Notes under the pieces: generated by a model
What the model saw: the letters and a program-made list of their open reading frames with translations, nothing else
The model's database searches: none
Told to the model about the DNA's origin: nothing
Part shown: positions 1-6,250 of the stretch, piece after piece
How positions within the stretch are numbered: the stretch's first letter is position 1
How the letters are laid out: every line of letters starts with the position of its first letter
Translations under genes and position numbers: made by a program
Assembly: GCA_000961805.1 (NCBI GenBank)
Contig: LADV01000241.1
Span: forward strand, 1-9,220
Length of the DNA stretch: 9,220 nt
Direction: 5' to 3'
Source of the DNA: Peptococcaceae bacterium BRH_c23
GTDB taxonomy: Bacteria; Bacillota_B; Desulfitobacteriia; Desulfitobacteriales; Desulfitobacteriaceae

Positions 1-523
1 CTCTCTCGTTGAACCCTTGATCGAAGGGGGAACAGGAAGCGCATCAGAAAGTGTTCTTCAACTAACTTATATGCCAGATCGTTTTGAAGCAGGCACATTA
101 AACTTGCCAGGTATTTACGGGCTTAATGCTTCACTTAAATACATAATCGCGGAAGGCATTACTACTATTAGAGAAAAAGAGCTTAATCTTGTTCACAGGT
201 TTATTCAAAATGTGCAAACCATTCCTGGGGTTCAGCTCATTGGCCCCGACCAAAAACAAGACCGAACAGGGATTGCTTCTCTTAACTTTTTGAATCACGA
301 TAATGCGGAAGTTAGCTATCAATTGTTTAAGGACTTTGGAATCATGACTCGTTGCGGCCTTCATTGTGCTCCAGCAGCCCATCATACACTTGGTACGTTT
401 CCCCATGGAACAGTACGCTTTAGCTTTAGCTTTAGCTTTAGCTTTAGCTTTAGCTTTAGCTATTTTAATTCAAACCAGGATGTGGACTATGTCATTAATT
501 CATTAAATGAATGTAGCTACTAA
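1..523 (+). CDS. Class V aminotransferase / cysteine desulfurase family protein, C-terminal part
   Basis: This gene enters from the left edge and is read in frame from base 2; only about the last 173 residues are present. It resembles the C-terminal half of PLP-dependent cysteine desulfurase-like proteins of the NifS/SufS fold. Visible landmarks are the GGTGS turn, the RFEAGTLN segment, and the RCGLHCAP loop, whose HCAP cysteine matches the sulfur-accepting cysteine of SufS-type enzymes. The PLP-binding lysine lies upstream of the window. The family then normally ends with a strand like GTVRFSFSYFN. Here that strand is lengthened by seven FS dipeptides encoded by a perfect TTTAGC repeat, yet the reading frame stays open to a TAA and the normal tail (YFN...VDYVINSLNE) follows. 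The internal TTG at 17 is not the real start. The substrate (free cysteine, or something else) cannot be told. Family call is confident, exact role is not. Confidence 0.9.
   Translation, partial: SLVEPLIEGGTGSASESVLQLTYMPDRFEAGTLNLPGIYGLNASLKYIIAEGITTIREKELNLVHRFIQNVQTIPGVQLIGPDQKQDRTGIASLNFLNHDNAEVSYQLFKDFGIMTRCGLHCAPAAHHTLGTFPHGTVRFSFSFSFSFSFSFSYFNSNQDVDYVINSLNECSY
419..460 (+). repeat. In-frame hexanucleotide microsatellite (TTTAGC) x7
   Basis: Seven perfect tandem copies of TTTAGC lie inside the cysteine desulfurase gene and encode (Phe-Ser)x7 between VR and YFN. From memory of the family, relatives have about two Phe-Ser pairs here, so roughly five copies (ten residues) look extra. Because the unit is six bases, slippage changes protein length without shifting the frame. 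Confidence 0.97.
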
Positions 524-528
524 ATTGA

Positions 529-561
529 TTAACCGTCAAAGTTGGTACTTTTGACGGTTAA
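529..561. terminator. Intrinsic terminator-like hairpin between convergent genes
   Basis: Two 12-bp arms (529-540 and 550-561, core TAACCGTCAAA) enclose a 9-base loop, six bases after the stop of the cysteine desulfurase gene. The tail on the + strand is AT-rich (TTATATGCCTTTT) but not a clean U run, and the - strand tail is also weak. Its place between a + strand gene and a - strand tRNA suggests it may stop transcription from both sides. Confidence 0.6.
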
Positions 562-644
562 TTATATGCCTTTTCTAGGTTGGTGTATGGTAGTGTATTC
601 AATGTCTTCAGGTTACTACTAAGCTCTGAAACTCTTGCTATGAT

Positions 645-720
645 TGGTACGCCACCCAGGGATCGAACCAGGGACCTGCCGATTAAGAGTCGGATGCTCT
701 ACCAGCTGAGCTAGTGGCGC
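645..720 (-). tRNA. tRNA-Lys, anticodon CTT
   Basis: The reverse complement folds as a 76-nt cloverleaf. The acceptor stem is GCGCCAC paired with GTGGCGT (one G-U pair at the end), followed by discriminator A and an encoded CCA. The D arm has GCTC/GAGC with the AGCTGGTA loop. The anticodon loop is CTCTTAA, giving anticodon CTT (lysine, AAG codons). The T arm contains the standard GGTTCGATCC. The top pair of the anticodon stem (27-43) is a T/C mismatch; the other four pairs are sound. A promoter-like element lies just upstream. Confidence 0.97.
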
Positions 721-994
721 AATAATAACTTTGGAAAGTATACTGGTGAGTCGCGGCTATGTAACGATAGCTTGGCCTTTAGGAGTAGAATACTAAACAA
801 CTTTTTATAGCATTTTATCTCATCACTAAAACATTATTAACTATTATTTCTTTTACATTATAGTCTTCTTTTAGTTAATAAGCTAGTTTTTTTTATTTCC
901 TTTTCTTTAAGCAGTTATTTCTTCGTGTATCAATTGTATTTCTTTTTTGTTGCTTTACGCTGGCGTCTAAAATAACCGAAAATTGATGGATTCC
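721..994. other. AT-rich intergenic stretch without a recognisable gene
   Basis: Apart from the tRNA promoter at its left end, this stretch shows no coding pattern on either strand. It is very AT-rich between about 780 and 960, with several T runs on the + strand. It separates the decayed mobA-like remnant from the tRNA gene. No convincing terminator for the hdrA-mvhD transcript is seen here. Confidence 0.6.
737..764 (-). promoter_or_regulatory. Candidate promoter for tRNA-Lys
   Basis: On the - strand a TATACT (737-742) lies 16 bases upstream of the tRNA 5' end. A weak -35-like TTACAT (759-764) is 16 bases further upstream. This position would place the transcription start a few bases before the mature tRNA, as expected. 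The -35 match is poor, so the call rests on the -10 box and position. Confidence 0.45.
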
Positions 995-1171
995 TTAATC
1001 GGTGCAGTTTTCCAACACCTTCTGATAATCCACGGGATTATCCATATCCAGCAGTACTCCCTGGTCCGCCACTTCCACACTCGAGGTATTCATTGCAGAA
1101 TTATTCAGCAGCGCCCTTAAGCCTCCCGGCTGGTTCCAGGCAAGTATCCAAAGCTCGATGTCGCCCTCTCT
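995..1171 (-). pseudogene. Remnant of MobA-like nucleotidyltransferase C-terminus
   Basis: Reading on past the mvhD stop codon in the same frame gives 58 more sense codons to a TAA at 995-997. The translation contains GGLRALL and then GVLLDMDNPVDY near the end. These resemble the C-terminal signature of MobA/MocA-like NTP transferases of molybdenum cofactor maturation (typically a valine-rich strand, then LLDIDTPEDY). No start codon with a ribosome binding site is present, and the catalytic N-terminal GxxxRxG domain is absent, so it cannot be a working enzyme. It is best read as the leftover tail of a gene cut by a deletion whose breakpoint lies at or near the end of mvhD. The alternative is a chance open frame, but the match in order and at the very C-terminus argues against that. 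Confidence 0.6.
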
Positions 1172-1939
1172 TTACGCGAGAACATAGCATTTTTGGTTTT
1201 CCTCGTACCTGACGAATCCTTGCCTTGACGAACTATTAAGATGCCGTGATACTTCAGAAGTGGTCAGGCCTAAAACCTTTGCAATCTCTTCGCTTGTATG
1301 GGATCCTTCCCGCAAGAGTGTGATAATTTGACTGATCGCCAATTTCTCTCCAACTGTTTCATCAAACAACCTGCCGAACTCTTCACTTCTGAAAAACTTA
1401 TAATACTCTTCATCTGTTTTAAAACGCACTCTCAGTCTTTCCATATCTACCAGCTTAATGTAGGGGACTAGGTTTGTAACTGCTTCAAGTTTGGACCTTA
1501 AGTCATTTTTGTCTATTCCTTCGCTTTTGCCGAGAGGTCCTAAATTCTCTACCTTCATGCTAAATTCATTCATAATATTGGCGAATCGGATTCCTTCACC
1601 GGCTGATACCCATTCTAGCCTTAATCTTTCGGGGTTCACCCCTATGTACTCAAGTATTTTTTTACCTAGAAGCACCATGCTGATTGCATCGTAATTTCCT
1701 TCAGTATTGTAATGGCAGTCGTTAAGATGACAACCGCCGATAAACACCCCATCTTGTCCATTTGAGAAAGCTCGAAGTATATGTTCCAGCTCAACTCTGC
1801 CAGAGCACATCACCCTTATAAGCCTTATATAAGGGGGGTATTGAAAACGAGAAACTCCAGCAAGGTCTGCCCCTCCGTAGGTGCACCAATTGCATATCAT
1901 GCCTAAGATCCTTGGTTTAAACGTAAGTTCTGTACTCAT
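1172..1939 (-). CDS. mvhD: MvhD/FlpD-like hydrogenase iron-sulfur subunit with C-terminal winged-helix domain
   Basis: The 255-residue product begins with an MvhD (methyl-viologen-reducing hydrogenase delta subunit, FlpD) domain over about residues 8-140. It shows the five family cysteines: C16 and C19 (ICNWCTYGG), C45 (MCSGRVE), and C70 and C75 (GCHLNDCHY). MvhD proteins carry a [2Fe-2S] cluster and pass electrons between HdrA and a partner such as a hydrogenase or formate dehydrogenase; in the cytoplasm this is part of flavin-based bifurcation. About residues 199-255 form an ArsR-like winged helix (TSEEIAKVLGLTTSEVSRHL followed by a wing), which the core family does not need. The start ATG is preceded by AAGGCGGTG at 7 bases. 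It lies 40 bases after the HdrA gene and is clearly co-transcribed with it. The electron donor or acceptor is not visible in the window. Confidence 0.9.
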   Translation of the reverse strand: MSTELTFKPRILGMICNWCTYGGADLAGVSRFQYPPYIRLIRVMCSGRVELEHILRAFSNGQDGVFIGGCHLNDCHYNTEGNYDAISMVLLGKKILEYIGVNPERLRLEWVSAGEGIRFANIMNEFSMKVENLGPLGKSEGIDKNDLRSKLEAVTNLVPYIKLVDMERLRVRFKTDEEYYKFFRSEEFGRLFDETVGEKLAISQIITLLREGSHTSEEIAKVLGLTTSEVSRHLNSSSRQGFVRYEENQKCYVLA

Positions 1940-1979
1940 TCTAATTCACCGCCTTACTTAGTAATCCTGGCTTTCATTA

Positions 1980-4900
1980 TTATTGAACTGCTACAAAGTC
2001 TGGAATAGCCGCGTCAATTTGACTCATGAGTTCTTCATGGGTATAGTGCTTTAGAGAAATAGCCCTTGTTGGACACTTTGCGTTACAGAGACCATCTCCC
2101 TTACAAAGAACAGGATTAACCACAGCCTTTCTGCCTTTTGGGGTATCATGAAACTCTATGGCACCATATGTACATGCTGCAATGCATGCTCCACACGAAA
2201 TACAGTTACTCTCATTCACCTCACAAACAGAGCCGGAGGCTACGACTGTATTATGGGAGAGAAGAGTCAAGACCCTACCTGCTGCTCCATAAGCCTGGCT
2301 AATTGTTTCCGATATATGCTTGGGATAGTGAGCTATCCCACACAGGTAAATGCCGTCTGTGCTAAAGTCAACCAGTCTTAGTTTGACATGGGCTTCTTGG
2401 AAGAAACCATCTAGACTCGTATTCACCTTGAATAACTTGGTTGCTTCCTGGCTTCCCGCTGACGGAATAACGGCAACAGCTAAAGATAGTGCATCCGCAG
2501 CTATTTCAAGCTTCTTACCTAACACTAGATCGGTCACGGTAACCCTTAAGACACTCCGGCCATCCTCCTCAATGGCTTCCACCTGAGGTTTATCCTGCGG
2601 CTCATAGCGGATGAACCTTACATCCTTACTTGCCGCTTCCCGGTAATAATCCTCTTTGTACCCATACGTTCTCATATCGCGGAATAGAATGTAGATATCC
2701 ATCTGGGGGTTTATCTCTTTAAGTTTCAAGGCATTTTTTATCGACTCGCTACAACATATCCGACTACAGTAATTTCTGTCTTCATTTCTGCAACCCACGC
2801 ATTGGATCATCACCAAACTCTCGGAGTTAAGCAGCCTTTCATCTCCTTTGGCGATTTGCTCCTCCAACTCCAAGTGGGTTATTACTCTATCATCTTCACC
2901 ATATAGGTACTCGGTGGGTTGGTATACTTCAGCACCTGTAGCGAGGATGGTTGCTCCATGGTTTATCTCTGCGACCCTTCCTTCAGACTTTACCTTGGTT
3001 ACGAAATTTCCCACAAAACCGCCAGTCTCAATGATGGAAGCATCAGTATAGACGTGGATTAAGCGGTGCTGATAAACCTTGCGTATGACATCTCGCAAAT
3101 ACCCTTGAACATCCATCCCTTCCAAGGTGTAATGGATTCTGCGAGCCATTCCCCCAATGACAGTATCCTTTTCCACTAGGTAGACCACATGTCCCTGGTT
3201 GGCTATGCTCAGAGCACTGGTCAGACCGGCGAAACCTCCTCCGACTACTAAGGCCGCCTTGTTGACGGGCAGATCAAATTCCTGCAAGGGCTCCAAACGG
3301 CAAGCTCGGGCTACCGACATCCGGACAATATCCTGTGCCTTTTGGGTGGCCTTCTCCTTTTCTTTGGAGTGGACCCAAGAGCAATGTTCTCTAATATTAG
3401 CCATGTCGTAATAATATTGGTTAATTCCCGCTTCCCGAAGCGTGTCTCGGAATAGCGGCTCATGTGTCCTAGGGGTACAGGCGGCGACTACCACGCGATT
3501 GAGCCCTTTTTCCCGGATCGATTTTGACAGTTTCGCAGCAGCCTCAGTAGAACATATAAAGAGGCTTTCTTCAGCGTAAACGACATTAGGTAACGTCAGT
3601 GCATATTCAACTGTAGAGGGGACATCGACTATTCTTCCGATATTCGCTCCACAATGACACACATAGACTCCTACCCTGGGCTCCTCTTCCGAGGTATCCC
3701 TTTCCGGTGGATATATCCTTTCTTTAGCCAGATTCCCACGCCGGTAGTCAAGGAGTTCACCACATTGGGAACCAGCCCCACTGGCAGTCATAACCGACTC
3801 GGGGATATCTACAGGGCCCTGGAAAGCTCCGCTTATGAAAATTCCAGGCCTAGTGGTCTCCATAGGATTAACAGGATTGGTTTTACAAAAGCCGTGAGAA
3901 TTGAGCTCAATACCGAACATATTTGCGATGCCCTTTGCATCAGCAGGAGGGTTCAATCCAACGGATAGAACCACCATATCAAATTCTTCCTCTTTAACTC
4001 CATGCTCTAATGTAGAATATCTTATTGTTACATTCTTGCTTCCCGAGATTTCTTTCCCTATTGATACATAGCTTCTGATAAATCGAATTCCGGGAAGTTT
4101 TTCTGTTCTTTGGTAGAATCGTTCGAAATCCTTGCCATAGGAACGAATATCGTTATGGAATATGGTACACTCGGCCTCATCATCATGGTCTTTGGTTAAA
4201 ATTACCTGTTTTTGGGTATACGTGCAACATACACCTGAACAATAGCTGTTACCGCCCGCAGGGTTAACCTGTCGCGAACCAACGCAGTGAATCCAAGCTA
4301 TTTTATGGGGATGCCTCTTGTCGGAAGCGCGAAGTATCTCACCTTCGTATGGCCCAGTGGCACATAATAGCCGTTCAAAGTCAAGACTGGTTACCACGTT
4401 CTCAAACTTGCCATAGCCATAGTCGTTCATTAACTTAGGATTAAATGGCTCAAAGCCCGAAGACAGAACGATCGCCCCAACGTTTACCTCTACCCTCTCT
4501 GCCGTTTGATTAAAATCTATGGCCTCAGACTTACAGACTGATTGGCAAATAGTACATTTCCTTTCTTTAAAGTAAAGGCAGCTTTCATCTATATAAGATA
4601 CAAGAGGAATTGCTTGAGCGAAGTATATATGGATGGCTTTATTCTTCGATATCTCTTGATTAAATTGATCAGGGGACATGACCGGGCAGTATTCAACACA
4701 GACAGTACAACCCGTGCATTTGCTCTCTATAACATATCTAGGCTTTTTAATCAGGGTTACCTTGAAGTCTCCCGCTTCCCCTACTACACTGTCAACTTCA
4801 GTATAGGTCATGATCTTAATATTGGGATGTCTGTTACACTCAGAAAACTTAGGCGATTCAATGCACATGGAGCAGTCATTCGTAGGAAAGGTCTTGTCAA

Positions 4901-5090
4901 GCTGGGACATCTTGCCGCCAATGGTCGGTGATTTCTCAACCATGTAAACCTTAAAACCTGCAGTGGCAAGATCAAGAGCAGCTTGAATACCGCTGATCCC
5001 TCCGCCGACAACCATTACATCTCCAAAATTGCTGCCTGCGAGACTTATAACAGGCTGTCCTTCAATCTTTCTTTCTGATTCTTTTTCCAT
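1980..5090 (-). CDS. hdrA: Double-module HdrA-like FAD/iron-sulfur oxidoreductase
   Basis: This 1036-residue protein contains two HdrA-type flavin modules. Module 1 has an FAD Rossmann motif (VVGGGISG, 27-34), the HdrA cysteine insert (C73, C76, C85) and a ferredoxin insert (C125, C128, C131, C135; C171, C179, C182, C186). Module 2 begins at about 472 with the HdrA N-terminal domain (VGVYVCHCGANIG). It then has a second Rossmann motif (VVGGGFAG, 615-622) and ends in a C-terminal two-cluster ferredoxin. That ferredoxin's first motif is complete (C963, C966, C969, C973), but in the second (C996, C1002, C1006) the expected second cysteine is Asp999. The layout recalls BamE- and QmoA/B-like proteins rather than the single-module methanogen HdrA. 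It is presumably a cytoplasmic electron-bifurcating or confurcating flavoprotein working with the downstream MvhD. HdrB and HdrC are absent here. The ATG has GGAG six bases upstream. Confidence 0.92.
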   Translation of the reverse strand: MEKESERKIEGQPVISLAGSNFGDVMVVGGGISGIQAALDLATAGFKVYMVEKSPTIGGKMSQLDKTFPTNDCSMCIESPKFSECNRHPNIKIMTYTEVDSVVGEAGDFKVTLIKKPRYVIESKCTGCTVCVEYCPVMSPDQFNQEISKNKAIHIYFAQAIPLVSYIDESCLYFKERKCTICQSVCKSEAIDFNQTAERVEVNVGAIVLSSGFEPFNPKLMNDYGYGKFENVVTSLDFERLLCATGPYEGEILRASDKRHPHKIAWIHCVGSRQVNPAGGNSYCSGVCCTYTQKQVILTKDHDDEAECTIFHNDIRSYGKDFERFYQRTEKLPGIRFIRSYVSIGKEISGSKNVTIRYSTLEHGVKEEEFDMVVLSVGLNPPADAKGIANMFGIELNSHGFCKTNPVNPMETTRPGIFISGAFQGPVDIPESVMTASGAGSQCGELLDYRRGNLAKERIYPPERDTSEEEPRVGVYVCHCGANIGRIVDVPSTVEYALTLPNVVYAEESLFICSTEAAAKLSKSIREKGLNRVVVAACTPRTHEPLFRDTLREAGINQYYYDMANIREHCSWVHSKEKEKATQKAQDIVRMSVARACRLEPLQEFDLPVNKAALVVGGGFAGLTSALSIANQGHVVYLVEKDTVIGGMARRIHYTLEGMDVQGYLRDVIRKVYQHRLIHVYTDASIIETGGFVGNFVTKVKSEGRVAEINHGATILATGAEVYQPTEYLYGEDDRVITHLELEEQIAKGDERLLNSESLVMIQCVGCRNEDRNYCSRICCSESIKNALKLKEINPQMDIYILFRDMRTYGYKEDYYREAASKDVRFIRYEPQDKPQVEAIEEDGRSVLRVTVTDLVLGKKLEIAADALSLAVAVIPSAGSQEATKLFKVNTSLDGFFQEAHVKLRLVDFSTDGIYLCGIAHYPKHISETISQAYGAAGRVLTLLSHNTVVASGSVCEVNESNCISCGACIAACTYGAIEFHDTPKGRKAVVNPVLCKGDGLCNAKCPTRAISLKHYTHEELMSQIDAAIPDFVAVQ

Positions 5091-5105
5091 TTCTCTCCGC
5101 CCTCA

Positions 5106-5270
5106 TCAAGTAATTGAGGACATTCCTCCGACTACCCCTGACTTGTACTCAAGAAGAGGAGGAGTGTCCCCTTTCTTTTCATAGATGATTTCTTGGAAGT
5201 CAAACGACTCCGCTGGTGTTCCTAAGAATTTACACACTTCTTTCTTGTTATCCCTCCAGTTTCTTAAATT
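5106..5270 (-). pseudogene. Short unidentified open frame or gene remnant upstream of hdrA
   Basis: A 54-codon open stretch lies between a TAA at 5271-5273 and a TGA at 5106-5108, ending 15 bases before the hdrA start codon. The translation looks protein-like (for example KEVCKFLGTPAESF and DFQEIIYEKKGD) and ends in GVVGGMSSIT. I do not recognise the family. No ATG is in frame. The only candidate start is GTG at 5235-5237 (43 residues); a GGAGGG lies 14 bases before it, which is too far for a normal ribosome binding site. It could be the tail of a truncated gene, a small upstream protein of the hdrA operon, or noncoding leader. No function is proposed. Confidence 0.35.
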
Positions 5271-5301
5271 TTATTACGCACCAATTATCACTTATATCTT
5301 A

Positions 5302-5330
5302 TTTATAAACATAATTTATTGCTAATGCAA
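5302..5330 (-). promoter_or_regulatory. Candidate promoter for the hdrA-mvhD operon
   Basis: On the - strand, TTGCAT (5325-5330) and TATAAA (5302-5307) are separated by exactly 17 bases. The -10 matches five of six consensus bases; the -35 matches only the TTG. Transcription would start near 5295 and leave a leader of about 200 bases before hdrA that contains the short unidentified frame. The -35 sits inside a 17-base dyad. The region is AT-rich, so chance matches are likely. Confidence 0.4.
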
Positions 5331-5336
5331 TTAGCA
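5320..5336. promoter_or_regulatory. 17-bp dyad, possible operator
   Basis: TGCTAAT and ATTAGCA form a perfect 7-3-7 inverted repeat around GCA. It overlaps the -35 element of the candidate hdrA promoter, where a repressor or redox regulator could act. The half-sites do not match the FNR consensus (TTGAT-N4-ATCAA). The regulator is unknown. Confidence 0.35.
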
Positions 5337-5465
5337 TGCCATTATTATAATTCGAAACCTTATTTTGCTTATGGTTTGAAAACTATGTTTAACTGTCGAA
5401 AATTGGTGCTGAACGGTAATACTTCACAAGATATCAAACTTTTTTATTTAATGGCATCTCTTGGA

Positions 5466-5507
5466 AACGCTAAATACCACTGCAAGCTTGCAGTGGTATT
5501 TAGCGTT
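5466..5507. repeat. Perfect 42-bp palindrome
   Basis: Two 21-base arms (5466-5486 and 5487-5507) are exact reverse complements with no spacer, centred on AAGCTT. As RNA it would form a hairpin of about 19 bp with a four-base loop. No U tract follows it on either strand, so it is not a standard intrinsic terminator. It lies in the gap between the C_GCAxxG gene and hdrA. Confidence 0.9.
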
Positions 5508-5538
5508 ATAGGCAATAAGGCTACTAGAAGCAGAGTTC

Positions 5539-5583
5539 TATTAAGTCGGTATTGCATCACAACGATGCAATACCGACTTAATA
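5539..5583. repeat. Second long inverted repeat, 20-bp arms with 5-base loop
   Basis: Arms 5539-5558 and 5564-5583 are perfect complements around the loop ACAAC (core AAGTCGGTATTGCATC). It is 31 bases from the neighbouring 42-bp palindrome and unrelated to it in sequence. No U tract flanks it on either strand. It could act as an RNA stabiliser, a transcription barrier downstream of the C_GCAxxG gene, or a protein or transposase target. Confidence 0.9.
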
Positions 5584-5684
5584 TTTAGTTAAATAGTACG
5601 GATTCTATGACCATTTACCCGTCGCTCTGCATTCGTGACTGTTGCGGTCTTCTCTAACGCTTTAAATTATAAAACCTGATTTCC

Positions 5685-6158
5685 CTATAGTTCTACGGGT
5701 TGGATTCTTTTTTTAAGCGCTTCATCATCCAGCAATTTATTTGCTACCCAGGCCGCAACTTCTCCGGTGATTTTCACACAGTGCGCTTTTCGTTCCGGAG
5801 AGTCAAAGATTAAATCTTTAGTAATCACTCGACAACAAGTACTCTTATATGTTTTTTTGATATGGTCATGAAGTTCCGCCGCGACAGGAAACATTCTACT
5901 GTTCATGGCATTGCCAGGATCCCTGCCGTAAACTATCCCTAAGGCCATTACTCCACCACTGATAGCTCCACAAACACACCCAGATCTACCGATTCCGACC
6001 GGGAAACCGGAGGCCAATCGGACAATTGAAGTATCCAAGGGCCAGCCAAGAAATTCATTGAGGGTATGAACAACGGCCTCGGAACAATAAAACTCGCCTC
6101 TTTGGAAACACCCTCCAGCCTTTGTTCTTACATCGGCAATGATTTTTTCTCTTCCCAT
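5685..6158 (-). CDS. C_GCAxxG_C_C family redox protein
   Basis: This 157-residue protein matches the C_GCAxxG_C_C family of putative redox-active proteins, defined by four conserved cysteines and a CGAxxG motif. They are visible as C25 (YCSEAV), C63 in CGAISG, C108/C109 (TCCRV) and C127 (HCVKITGE). Length is normal for the family and no signal peptide or membrane helix is seen, so it should be cytoplasmic. The biochemical role of the family is not established; a metal- or cluster-binding or disulfide function is inferred. The start ATG has a strong GGGAGGAG seven bases upstream. It lies 92 bases after the activase gene, behind a hairpin, with a possible -10 (TATACT) of its own. It may therefore be expressed both with and apart from the reductase operon. 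Confidence 0.85.
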   Translation of the reverse strand: MGREKIIADVRTKAGGCFQRGEFYCSEAVVHTLNEFLGWPLDTSIVRLASGFPVGIGRSGCVCGAISGGVMALGIVYGRDPGNAMNSRMFPVAAELHDHIKKTYKSTCCRVITKDLIFDSPERKAHCVKITGEVAAWVANKLLDDEALKKRIQPVEL

Positions 6159-6185
6159 AATAACGCTCCTCCCAGATTGTAGCTA

Positions 6186-6191
6186 AGTATA
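6186..6191 (-). promoter_or_regulatory. Possible -10 box for the C_GCAxxG gene
   Basis: TATACT on the - strand lies 27 bases before the start codon, after the upstream hairpin. No good -35 is found at 16-18 bases, so promoter activity is uncertain. Confidence 0.25.
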
Positions 6192-6211
6192 CAGTTATGT
6201 GCATTTAACAG

Positions 6212-6241
6212 ATGGCACTTGCCAACTCAAGCAAGTGCCAT
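6212..6241 (-). terminator. Hairpin between activase and C_GCAxxG genes
   Basis: Perfect 11-bp arms ATGGCACTTGC and GCAAGTGCCAT enclose an 8-base loop, ten bases after the activase stop codon. On the - strand the hairpin is followed by CTGTTAAATG, not a clear U run. It may be a weak or partial terminator that lowers expression of the next gene, or an RNA 3'-end stabiliser. Confidence 0.5.
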
Positions 6242-6250
6242 TCATAGTTC

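Larger units (their letters stand above)
5271..5684. other. Gene-free interval holding palindromes and hdrA promoter
   Basis: No believable coding sequence is seen here. The only long + strand open frame (5319-5588) crosses both palindromes and has no family resemblance or ribosome binding site. The contents, from right to left, are about 100 unremarkable bases after the C_GCAxxG stop, two strong palindromes, an AT-rich stretch, and the candidate hdrA promoter with its dyad. Confidence 0.6.

Noticed and set aside
131..406. - strand open frame inside the cysteine desulfurase gene
   Set aside because: It lies opposite a well-supported family match, and has no recognisable motif or ribosome binding site.
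419..460. Short tandem repeat considered as a CRISPR-like array
   Set aside because: The units are six bases with no spacers and are in frame within a protein gene; this is a microsatellite.
871..895. Possible + strand terminator (TAGTT/AGCTA stem followed by eight T)
   Set aside because: The stem is only five pairs with a G-U, in a very AT-rich stretch, and no + strand gene ends nearby.
3654..3968. 104-residue + strand open frame inside hdrA
   Set aside because: It is antisense to a strongly conserved HdrA segment and shows no family features of its own.
4542..4931. 129-residue + strand open frame inside hdrA
   Set aside because: It is antisense to the cysteine-rich module 1, whose motifs clearly define the real coding strand.
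5319..5588. 89-residue + strand open frame across the palindromes
   Set aside because: It reads through both inverted repeats, lacks a ribosome binding site and resembles no protein family.
5600..5660. Short + strand stretch that reads like a protein fragment (GFYDHLPVALHS then stop)
   Set aside because: It is too short and interrupted to assign; a transposase remnant was considered but cannot be supported.
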